From NCBI GenBank assembly GCA_963995525.1, contig OZ023216.1, positions 40,752,159-40,816,158 of the forward strand: a stretch of 64,000 bases of DNA, given 5' to 3'. Position 1 is the stretch's first letter. Each line of letters begins with the position of its first letter. Under the pieces are notes generated by a model. It did not search any database, had not been told where the DNA came from, and saw only the letters and a program-made list of their open reading frames with translations. Positions 10,373 through 20,200 of this stretch are shown one piece after another. Source of the stretch: Escarpia spicata. Lineage: Eukaryota > Annelida > Polychaeta > Sabellida > Siboglinidae. Both the position numbers and the translations under genes were made by a program.

Positions 10373-10770
10373 GCAATGTCAAAACTACCGAACATAATGC
10401 ATTGCCATCCAGAAAGAGTCCATTACCCACCCAACCAGTTGAACCAACGCGTTTGAATAAGAAATCAAGCAACTCGGGTAGCGCCAGACGTTGCCGTGAA
10501 ATAGCTTTATAATGCTTTATGTTCTGATAATTTATGTGACAGTGGTTACTATCCACGTGCACTATAGTGTCATGTCATATCACTTCACATGCTGAATGTA
10601 AAACACACTTGTGGGTGTTTTTTGATTGTTGCCACCGAAATGGGGATTGTCACCCAAACACAACGTATCAAACCAGAGCAACAGATGACGCTACCCGTTC
10701 AATTTAAATATGGCTTATCGCAGAGTGACTCTGATTCCTTATTTAGATGCTTCAAGAACATAGTATTTAC

Positions 10771-10889
10771 CCGTTGTTTTGATTGTAGAGTTGGCGTTGA
10801 TCTTGGCGTTGAACGTATAACACACTCCAGCATCAGTTACGGTCAACTGGAAGTCTTCGTGACTGCATGGCTTCCCCTTCCACCGACAA
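10771..10889 (-). CDS. DEG/ENaC channel, exon 4: extracellular finger/beta-ball
   Basis: Encodes CRWKGKPCSHEDFQ followed by LTVTDAGVCYTFNAKINA and NSTIKTT (residues 210-249). The motif C-x-W/F-x-G-x2-C-x4-F, then T-x-x-G-x-C-Y-T-F-N is diagnostic for DEG/ENaC channels. It carries a possible N-glycosylation site (NST). The acceptor ends ccgttag at 10890 and the donor starts gtaaat at 10770. Its first base completes a Ser codon with exon 3, and its last base completes Gly with exon 5. Confidence 0.92.
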
Positions 10890-11294
10890 CTAACGGAACA
10901 GTACTAGTGTTTACACATGTGGAGGCGATAGGGAAATAAAGACACAACTATCATAATATAGATACTACTTACTATATCTTCATATGTACAATGTGGTGAT
11001 GTTGATTAATGTAACCTGTCATCCACTTAATAACATTGTATTTTAATACATTTAAGCATTTTAGCTATTTAGTTTTGTAGCTTGTCAATGTTATGATCAA
11101 TAGAGAGTCATTGAGAATATATTTGGTTTTGTTTCGCCATTGAGCTCTGGTTTCCGGGGATATACAAACCGAAGAAGTAGTTTTATTATTTATTGCGTCA
11201 TACCACATTACTACAAGTAACATAATGCTGAAAGTGTTATTATCAGAGTACATATTATACAACAACATCAACAAACAAAATAAAACCATCGTAC

Positions 11295-11456
11295 GATGCA
11301 ATCATATCTTCCTTGAGGTGTGCATGCTGACGGTAGACATCTCTCATTGATAGGTTGCCGACGCCCCACTTCGTGTAGTTGAACGTGGATATGTCTGTCC
11401 GACTGTACATGTCTTCCAACCAAAGGTACGATCCTTTTTCTTGCGCAGCCTCTAGT
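11295..11456 (-). CDS. DEG/ENaC channel, exon 3: extracellular finger region
   Basis: Encodes LEAAQEKGSYLWLEDMYSR, then TDISTFNYTKWGVGNLSM and RDVYRQHAHLKEDMIAS (residues 156-209). It directly follows the N-Q-N-x-F-R motif of exon 2 and leads into the C-x-W-K-G motif of exon 4. Variable finger-domain sequence sits here in the family, usually ending G/H-x-L-x-D-M-I-x-x-C as seen. NYT and NLS are possible N-glycosylation sites. The acceptor is gtttcag at 11457 and the donor is gtacga at 11294. The phases fit both neighbours. Confidence 0.9.
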
Positions 11457-11616
11457 CTGAAACAAGTGTCGACAAGGGTCCAGCGAGTGAGACTCAATTA
11501 TAACTATCATTTGTGGTACGACAAATACCGTATGGTATGCTGATTCACCACATATATACATAAATATTACATATATATATACATTTTAATTTACATTACG
11601 TAATTCTGTGCCCTTT

Positions 11617-11618
11617 AC

Positions 11619-11688
<70 letters not shown>

Positions 11689-11700
11689 ATATATATATAC
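11617..11700. repeat. (TA)n microsatellite with GTATG interruptions
   Basis: TA dinucleotide run broken by TATGTATG, in the intron upstream of channel exon 3. Frames across it give only Tyr/Ile repeats. Confidence 0.9.
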
Positions 11701-12059
11701 CATACTGCGACGTCTGATAGGACGCCTCGCTATAATATTATGATTTGTGGGTGATGGTAGACTGTCCACAGGTTCGAGCGTGTTCATAAAGCAGCTCAAT
11801 ATGGTTGATTGCCTGTGCATGCTATGGCAGGCAGAAGTGAGTTAGTGGAACCGCGCTGCCTACATAAGGCGTATGTATGAGTGCAACACCTCTCTCTCCT
11901 CATTCTCCCGGAAGCTTAGGTCCACCACACTCATTATGCGACTCGCGCCCAACTTGTTTCGCTAAATCGCAAACCTGGCTTGCACCGGTCTGTCTGACTG
12001 ACAAACTGCGGGGTTAGGGAGTGTGTGGTTACTGAAAGGTGTTAAGCAGGTTGAAGCAA

Positions 12060-12545
12060 AACGAATAGACATGCTCATCATTATACTCACTGTCCGTCTC
12101 ATACATGGCCGACACTTCGCACTCACTGTCAGCACTCAGTCCCGAAGACTTACTGTCTTGAATGTTTACCTGGTGCTTAGTTGTGCTAGAGAAAGGAGTC
12201 TAATGCTTCCGTCTGTTTCTTGTCATCTCACTGCACTCAGAACACTTGTCAGTGGCGTCGACGCCAGTTTGCTCTAGCGACGGACTGCCTGTACACTCAA
12301 CCACGCCACCACCGTGTTTGGTCTTCAAAATCGAGGTGATGACGCCCTGGCTATGTTGAAATGACCACGACGGGCTAAGAAGAAAAAGAATATTGGCGTT
12401 CTGCCTATTTCGTCAAAACAATTCAGTTGAGCACCGCGATCTAGTAACGTCTGCACCAAATTTCTATCTCCCTCTGAGGTGGCAGTCGGCAACTGCTGAT
12501 TTTCGCACATCTCATCGCCACCCAACTGAAGGAAAAGAGCAGTAT
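12060..12545 (-). pseudogene. Broken ankyrin-repeat gene fragment
   Basis: On the minus strand, LPTATSEGDRNLVQTLLDRG followed by AQLNCFDEIGRTPI fits the ankyrin consensus (L-x-x-A-x-x-x-G-D...V-x-x-L-L-x-x-G-A...D-x-x-G-x-T-P). A degenerate RRGHFNIARA follows. Other frames further along are still coding-like: PSLEQTGVDATDKCSECSEM near 12,240-12,290, then acidic SGLSADSECEVSAMYETDSE near 12,100-12,160. The shifts between frames, and the position inside an intron of the channel gene, suggest a decayed copy. An unusual alternative exon series cannot be excluded. Confidence 0.5.
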
Positions 12546-12554
12546 CAATGACCA

Positions 12555-13318
12555 GTGGAGAGAACATTTCAGCAGTCTTATAAACAGACCCAGCAGAAAC
12601 CCACCGTAGATGACCGTGACCTGCCTCCCATCTTAGACGAGACCAAGAAAGCTACAAGCCTCACAAACAAAGGCAACACCCCAGGCTTGGACGGGATTCC
12701 TGCAGAGATCTACAAAACAGTCGGACCAATGGCGCATGACGCCTGCCACCACGTCAGCATCTGGGAAGAGGAGATGCCGACAGACTTCAATGATGCCACA
12801 TATGTTTCGCTCTTTAAAAACAAGGGCAATAAAGCCGACTGCGGAAACTACCGAGGCATTACTATTTTCTCAATCGACGGGAAGATTTTGGTCGGTCGTT
12901 CTACAGCGCCTGTTTAACAGCATCTCCGAGGAAATCCTGCATGTCTGAGTTGTGAATAAAACGCATTGAACAAAACATGAAACTGTACACTATGTTCATA
13001 AACCTAATAACAGTCAACAGGAAGGCCCTGTGGGTCATCCTGGCAAACCATGGCTGCCCAAGAAAATTCCTGAAAATCATCCGCCTATTTCACGACGACA
13101 TGACTGGCTTCGTTCTCTCGAATGGAGACGTCTCTGCACCGATCACAATCTCAAACGGCGTCAAGCAGGGATGCGTAATTGCCCTAGTTCTCTTCAACCA
13201 CTTCTTCGCGTCCACAGCGACTGAGCCATCAGTTGTCCACCCCTGCCCCAATTGTGGACGACCATGCAAGTCCCGCATTGGCCTCATCGCCCAAATGAGC
13301 ACACGCAATATATGAGAA
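12555..13318 (+). mobile_element. Internally deleted non-LTR retrotransposon (RT core fused to C2H2 tail)
   Basis: RT blocks: NTPGLDGIPAEIYK, FNDATYVSLFKNKGNKADC, GNYRGITIFSIDGKIL, then a break, then MFINLITVNRKALWVILANH, GCPRKFLKIIRLFHDDM and SNGVKQGCVIALVLFNHFFA. The sequence then jumps to HPCPNCGRPCKSRIGLIAQM, a C2H2-like finger of the kind found at the extreme C-terminus of this LINE type, so most of the RT thumb and tail is missing. A stop and frameshift lie near 12,915-12,970. This is a different family from the element at 4.95-9.15 kb. Confidence 0.75.
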
Positions 13319-13494
13319 ATGCAAAATCGTCATCATCGGAAATGTTGGACTACAAAGGGGTTATTTTCATCTCCCCAAGACCCCAAGGTCCAATAACAAC
13401 AAATTCATCCAGGACATAGGATGTCCACATACACAAATCATAAGTACTGTCAGAACGAAATGAAAAAAGACCAAAGTCATAACCAAGAAACAAA

Positions 13495-13620
13495 AGACGA
13501 GTTAATAACAAAATCTGAAGAAGATCCAAGTATCATCGCAATTACAGAAACTTGATTCGATTCTGACATTGCAGATTTATAATTTACACCATATAGTTAT
13601 ACATGTTCTAGAAAAGATAT
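13495..13620 (+). mobile_element. LINE endonuclease scrap
   Basis: The plus frame reads KSEEDPSIIAITET, stop, FDSDIADL, stop, FTPYSYTCSRKD. It matches the E-T-W-F-D-S and Y-x-x-x-R-K-D segment of an APE endonuclease with the Trp and Glu/Phe codons turned into stops. It is too short to assign to a family. Confidence 0.55.
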
Positions 13621-13976
13621 TACTCAATGCACTGCTACCTTTATGTATGATTTTTGTAGGATTGATTGACTGTGCGGGGTGTGACAAGCAGCGGTGCGTG
13701 TCAGCAGTTGTTGCGCAACGCTCTCCGACGAATAGGAGATGCAACAAAACCAACACGCAAATATCATGGCAACACACTGCTACACTACAAAAAGAATGCC
13801 TATTGTCTAAAAACGCAGAAGCCAATGGTTCTCAATGTTGACAATATTGATTCACAAACACTACGTACCAAAATGGCATGGGTATTTTTATGGCCCTACT
13901 GTAATGAAACAAATATATCGCTGCGTTTAGTTTAAGTTTTACTCGGCGACGACATGTCTTCAACGATATACGGCAC

Positions 13977-14144
13977 CTGAATGCGTTTTGGTTGCAAATG
14001 GTGACGGCGGGAAAGACGACAGGCTTTTCTTGTGACATCGTCATCTTCAATCTGACAGGCCAGCGCAGGTAAAGTCGTACTTGGTTTTGACATTGGTAGA
14101 CGTAGGTCAGCGTGGTGATTAGTACGACTGCAGTCCAGATAATC
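13977..14144 (-). CDS. DEG/ENaC channel, exon 2: TM1 and FPAVTICN motif
   Basis: Encodes the first transmembrane helix, IIWTAVVLITTLTYVYQC (residues 101-118). A short extracellular stretch follows, then VVFPAVTICNQNAFR (142-156), the family's post-TM1 signature F-P-A-V-T-I-C-N-x-N-x-F-R. The acceptor is tttgttgcag at 14145 and the donor is gtgccg at 13976. It enters in phase 2 (AG plus G gives Arg) and leaves in phase 2 (AG plus A gives Arg). The downstream intron contains a broken ankyrin fragment and two LINE fragments. Confidence 0.94.
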
Positions 14145-14229
14145 CTGCAACAAAAGAACGTAGCTGATAAGGTTTTAAGAAACGCAGAAATCTCCCTGAT
14201 TAATCCCACGAATGGCGTGGCATTATTGT

Positions 14230-14303
14230 TATATATATATATATATACATGTATATGTATATATATATATACATGTATATGTATGTATATATATATATAT
14301 ATA
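14230..14303. repeat. (TA)n / TACATG microsatellite
   Basis: Compound TA repeat with two ACATGTATATG-type interruptions, in the first channel intron. Confidence 0.9.
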
Positions 14304-14702
14304 CATAACAGCAGCATACATACGCAAATATGCGTAAGGCGCCGCGTTAGACAGACCGCTGTTTTTATTTAGACCAAAGCCGGTCTCCTTAAAGTTTTGA
14401 ACCTGGTTGCGTGGATAATATGTTTTATTTTAACATTCGAACTGTTATTATACGTCGCATAACCATAAATATAATTACTTGAATAACTATTTTGGTGATT
14501 GCTGAGAGCATTTTTTTTGGAGGTTGTATATCCTTTTGTCTCATAATGGTGTTGTCTTCATATACTGCCGGTAATATAACCAGTCCCTTAGACAAGATTG
14601 TGACATTTTCCAATTTACCTGTTATTCTCGTGATAAACCTAGTTACACAATTAACATGTATCCGTGTTAAGTGAGACTGACTGCATGAACACTATTACCT
14701 AC

Positions 14703-15001
14703 CTGCGAGCGCTATTATTTGTCGACTCTGCAACGTTTCGCAGACCGTGGAACGTGGTTTTTTCACAGAACGCCTTAAAGGAGCGTCTCCACTCCTTGCT
14801 TTCCTCGTCCGGCTCGTCGCCAGCTTCACCGAGTTGCTGTGACGTCACCGTTAACGTACTCTCTGACGGTTGGGAGTCTTTCAACTGGTTCGCAGAAGTT
14901 GTGCCTTTCACGGTTACAAGAAAGTACCCTTTATTAATGAAGTACAATGCATTCGAGTCAACAAAGAGTAGGCGGCGCAACTCATACTGTCGTATGCTCA
15001 T
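14703..15001 (-). CDS. DEG/ENaC channel, N-terminal cytosolic exon (start uncertain)
   Basis: The 3' part encodes EWRRSFKAFCEKTTFHGLRN then VAESTNNSARR, the cytosolic pre-TM1 segment of DEG/ENaC subunits. It includes the invariant His-Gly pair (residues 85-86 from the Met at 15001), which in the family is needed for gating. The donor is gtaggt at 14702. The upper limit is the first in-frame ATG (14999-15001). The first 35 or so residues look less coding-like, and an acceptor-like AG near 14905 would make this an internal exon, so the true start may lie elsewhere. A four-copy 91-bp tandem repeat begins immediately upstream (15,014 onward), where promoter or 5' UTR would be expected. Confidence 0.82.
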
Positions 15002-15013
15002 TCGGCAAAAAAG

Positions 15014-15375
15014 GTTGTTATAGGCACATCAGCATTGATGTGTGTGCGAGAAACAGAAGTGAGGATGTTGGAAGCAATGTAGAGAGAACACCATGAAGAG
15101 TTATGTTGTTACAAGTACATCGGCATTGATGTGTGTGCGAGACACAGAAGTGAGGATGTTGGAAGCAATGTAGAGAGAACACCATGAAGAGTTATGTTGT
15201 TATAGGCACATCAGCATTGATGTGTGTGCGAGAAACAGAAGTGAGGATGTTGGAAGCAATGTAGAGAGAACACCATGAAGAGTTATGTTGTTATAGGCAC
15301 ATCAGCATTGATGTGTGTGCGAGAAACAGAAGGGAGGATGTTGGAAGCAATGTAGAGAGAACACCATGAAGAGTT
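15014..15375. repeat. 91-bp tandem repeat, four copies
   Basis: Units start at 15014, 15105, 15196 and 15287 with GTTGTTATAGGCACATCAGC. Copy 2 differs at four positions near its start and in GAGACACAG; copy 4 has AGGGAGG for AGTGAGG. The last unit is truncated at about 15375 by GTGGTTGG. The array lies directly upstream of the first recognised channel exon (minus strand) and upstream of LINE debris (plus strand). Confidence 0.95.
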
Positions 15376-15399
15376 GTGGTTGGATCTTGGATATTTGTG

Positions 15400-16560
15400 G
15401 GGTTTTCACTTAATACCGCTGGAAAGCAAGTGAATGCCGTATTCCATTTTCTGTTTATCAGTGTGGTGGATTTAATCACACGGAAGATAAGCACGGTGTT
15501 GAAGTTCTCGGATCATGATATATGCAGACGATCTGACCATCATAGCAGAAAGCAAAATAAATAAGAACTACAAGTCGATTTAAAAAGAAGCAGCGTGTTA
15601 CTAGTTTTTAATTTATTTATTCATATAATGTTCTTAAGACTACATTAGCTATGTTTAATGTATGCTGCCGCCAAATTGAGTTTAGTAACCCCGTAATAAC
15701 AATTGCAATTTGGGAGGTAGGACCACCGTGCATGCTCAAATAGTGAACAAAACATAACATTTCAAAACAAGCTTACTGACAATACAGCCGAGTCGGGCTG
15801 AGTTAACTGCAATAGGCTCTGATGTTCAACGATGTCCCATTTTCCCACGTTCAACACAGCAGACTTTCTGTTACATATTATTACGCCCGTTAAATCCAGT
15901 ATAGGAACTGACTGACTCCCTTTAGACACTGGAGCTCTACCCCAGGTTGGGTGGGAAGGAGATCGAGCATGTGGATGGTTGCGTGTACGTTGGAAGAACA
16001 GCTATGGTAGATGGGTATCAAGACGTAGGGGTGCAACGTCAGATACAAGCGGTAGACAAGTCTCTGATAAGGCAGAGAGCGTCATATAGGACAAACACAT
16101 GTTGGAGAAGCTGAAGGGGAAATTCCTGAAAGTGGATGTTGCACGGGCACTGCTGTTTCGTCTGGTGATAGTGCCGCTGTCAGAACAACAACAACAACAA
16201 CAACAACAACACAATAACAACGGAAGTGTGGGAAAACATCTGGCATTGGACAATGTCAATAACAAGTAGGGTGGACAGAACAAGAAAGAGTGACATAACG
16301 AATGAGAATGTGCTGCACTGCAGCCCGATGTGAAGATTGTATATATTCGGTTGACGACGGCAGTCCACTTGCTAAGAACGGACTCAGGCACACTAGCGAA
16401 GCGAGCAGTGGTGGCCGAAAACATAACGGACGAAGGAGAGGAAAGCCATGGATGAAGTGGGAGGACTGTCAGAAGAACAGAAAGAGCTGTACAACAATAC
16501 AGTATCAGACATTAAGTGATAGGAGGAAAGCCATGGGTGATGTTGGAGGACTGTGAGAAG
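15400..16560 (+). mobile_element. Decayed LINE ORF2 3' region that runs into the satellite
   Basis: Broken frames in the order of a LINE ORF2 C-terminal half: VVDLITRKISTVLK (15,461 onward), MIYADDLTIIAES (15515-15553, RT catalytic box), VDGCVYVGRTAMVDG (near 15,970), LKGKFLK (16111-16131), PLSEQQQQQQ over a (CAA)n run (16,184-16,210), RVDRTRKSDITNE (about 16,267-16,307), and finally GRRRGKPWMKWEDC (about 16,425-16,475). This order matches a common LINE type whose ORF2 ends in R-R-x-G-[RK]-P-x-x-x-W-E-D-C. The last motif is the first copy of the 85-bp satellite. Confidence 0.72.
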
Positions 16561-17269
16561 AACACAAAGAGTTGTACAACAATACAGTATCGGACATTAA
16601 GTGATAGGAGGAAAGCCATGGGTGAAGTGGGATGACTGCGAGAAGAACACAAAGAGCTGTACAACAATAGAGTATCCGACATTAAGTGATAGGAGGAAAG
16701 CCATGGGTGAAGTGGGAGGACAGCGAGAAGAACACAAAGAGCTGTACAACAATACAGTATCAGACATTAAATGATAGGAGAAAAGCCATGGGTGAAGTGG
16801 GAGGACTGCGAGAAGAACACAAAGAGCTGTATAACAATACATTATCAGACATTAAGTGATAGGAGGAAAGCCATGGGTGAAGTGGGAGGACTGTGAGAAG
16901 AACAAAAAGAGGTGTACAACAATACAGTATCAGACATTAAGTGATGGGAGGAAAGCCATGGGTGAGGTGGGAGGACTGCGAGAAGAACAAAAAGAGCTGT
17001 ACAACAATACAGTATCAGACATTAAGTGATAGGAGGAAAGCCATGGGTGAAGTGGGAGGACTGTGAGAAGAACACAAAGAGCTGTACAACAATACAGTAT
17101 CCCACATTAAGTGATAGGAGGAAAGCCAAGGGTGAAGTGGGAGGACCGCGAGAAGAACACAAAGAGCTGTACAACAATACAGTATCAGACATTATGTGAT
17201 AGGAGGAAAGCCTTGGGTGAAGTGGGAGGACCGCGAGAAGAACACAAAGAGCTGTACAACAATACAGTA

Positions 17270-20200
17270 TCAGACATTAAGTGATAGGAGGAAAGACATG
17301 GGTGAAGTGGGAAGACTGTGAGAAGAACACAAAGAGCTGTACAACAATACAGTATCAGACATTCAGTGATAGGAGTAAAGCCATGGGTGAAGTGGGAGGA
17401 CTGTGAGAAGAACATAAGGAGCTGTACAACAATACATTATCAGACATTAAGTGATAGGAGGAAAGCCATGGGTGAAGTGGGAGGACTGCGATAAGAATAC
17501 AAAGAGCTGTACAACAATACAGTATCAGACATTAAGTGATAGGAGGAAAGCCATGGGTGAAGTGTGAGGACTGTGAGAAGAACACAAAGAGTTGTACAAC
17601 AATACAGTATCAGACGTTAAGTGATAGGAGGAAAGCCATGGGTGAGGTGGGAGGACTGCGAGAAGAACAAAAAGAGCTGTACAACAATACAGTATCAGAC
17701 ATTAAGTGATAGGAGGAAAGCCATGGGTGAAGTGGGAAGACTGTGAGAAGAACAAAAAGTGCTGTACAACAATACAGTATCAGACATTAAGTGATAGGAG
17801 TAAAGCCATGGGTGAAGTGGGAAGACTGTGAGAAGAACACAAAGAGCTGTACAACAATACATTATCAGACATTAAGTGATAGGAGGAAAGCCATGGGTGA
17901 AGTGGTAGGACTGCAATAAGAATACAAAGAGCTGTACAACAATACAGTATCAGACATTAAGTGATAGGAGGAAAGCCATGGGTGAAGTGGTAGGACTGCG
18001 ATAAGAATACAAAGAACTGTACAACAATACAGTATCAGACATTATGTGGTTGGAGGAAAGCCTTGGGTGAAGTGGGAGGACCGCGAGAATAACACAAAGA
18101 GCTGTACAACAATACAATATCAGAGATTAAGTGATAGGAGGAAAGTCATGGGTGAAGTGGGAGGACTGTGAGAAGAACACAAAGAGCTGTACAACAATAC
18201 AGTATCCCACATTAAGTGATAGGAGGAAAGCCAAGGGTGAAGTGGGAGGACCGCGAGAAGAACACAAAGAGCTGTACAACAATACAGTATCAGACATTAT
18301 GTGATAGGAGGAAAGATATGGGTGAAGTGGGAAGACTGTGAGAAGAACACAAAGAGCTGTACAACAATACAGTATCAGACATTCAGTGATAGGAGTAAAG
18401 CCATGGGTGAAGTGGGAGGACTGTGAGAAGAACATAAGGAGCTGTACAACAATACATTATCAGACATTAAGTGATAGGAGGAAAGCCATGGGTGAAGTGG
18501 GAGGACTGCGATAAGAATACAAAGAGCTGTACAACAATACAGTATCAGACATTAAGTGATAGGAGGAAAGCCATGGGGGAAGTGGGAGGACTGTGAGAAG
18601 AACACAAAGAGCTGTACAACAATACAGTATCCGACATTAAGTGATAGGAGGAAAGCCAAGGGTGAAGTGGGAGGACCGCGAGAAGAACACAAAGAGCTGT
18701 ACAACAATACAGTATCAGACATTATGTGATAGGAGGAAAGCCTAGGGTGAAGTGGGAGGACCGCGAGAAGAACACAAAGAGCTGTACAACAATACAGTAT
18801 CAAACATTAAGTGATAGGAGGAAAGCCATGGGTGAAGTGGGAGGACTGCGAGAAGAACACACAGAGTTGTACAACAATACAGTATCAGACATTATGTGGT
18901 TGGAGGAAAGCCTTGGGTGAAGTGGGAGGACCGCGAGAAGAACACAAAGAGCTGTACAACAATAGAGTATCCGACATTAAGTGATAGGAGGAAAGCCATG
19001 GGTGAAGTGGGACGACTGCGAGAAGAACACAAAGAGCTGTACAACAATACAGTATCAGACATTATGTGATAGGAGTAAAGCCATGAGTGAAGTGGGAGGA
19101 CTGTGAGAAGAACACAAAGAGCTGTACAACAATACAGTATCAGACATTAAGTGATAGGAGGAAAGTCATGTGTGAAGTGGAAGGACTGTGAGAAGAACAC
19201 AAAGAGCTGTACAACAATACAGTATCCGACATTAAGTGATAGGAGGAAAGCCATGGGTGAAGTGGGAGGACTGTGAGAAGAACACAAAGAGCTGTACAAC
19301 AATACAGTATCCCACATTAAGTGATAGGAGAAAAGCCATGGGTGAAGTGGTAGGTCCGCGAGAAGAACACAAAGAGCTGTACAACAATATAGTATCCCAC
19401 ATTAAGTGATAGGAGGAAAGCCATGGGTGAAGTGGTAGGTCCGCGAGAAGAACACCAAGAGATGTACAACAATACAGAATCCCACAATAAGTGATAGGAG
19501 GAAAGCCATGGGTGAAGTGGTAGGTCCGCGAGAAGAACACAAAGAGCTGTACAACAATACAGTATCAGACATTAAATGATAGGAGAAAAGCCATGGGTGA
19601 AGTGGGAGGACTGCGAGAAGAACACAAAGAGCTGTATAACAATACATTATCAGACATTAAGTGATAGGAGGAAAGCCATGGGTGAAGTGGGAGGACTGTG
19701 AGAAGAACAAAAAGAGTTGTACAACAATACAGTATCAGACATTAAGTGATGGGAGGAAAGCCATGGGTGAGGTGGGAGGACTGCGAGAAGAACAAAAAGA
19801 GCTGTACAACAATACAGTATCAGACATTAAGTGATAGGAGTAAAGCCATGGGTGAAGAGGGAGGACTGTGAGAAGAACACAAAGAGCTGTACAACAATAC
19901 AGTATCCTACATTAAGTGATAGGAGGAAAGCCAAGGGTGAAGTGGGAGGACCGCGAGAAGAACACAAAGAGCTGTACAACAATACAGTATCAGACATTAT
20001 GTGATAGGAGGAAAGCCTTGGGTGAAGTGGGAGGACCGCGAGAAGAACACAAAGAGCTGTACAACAATACAGTATCAGACATTAAGTGATAGGAGGAAAG
20101 ACATGGGTGAAGTGAGAAGACTGTGAGAAGAACACAAAGAGCTGTACAACAATACCGTATCAGACATTCAGTGATAGGAGTAAAGCCATGGGTGAAGTGG

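Noticed and set aside
10589..10939. 116-codon plus-strand frame
   Set aside because: Antisense to channel exon 4; no family resemblance and no splice support.
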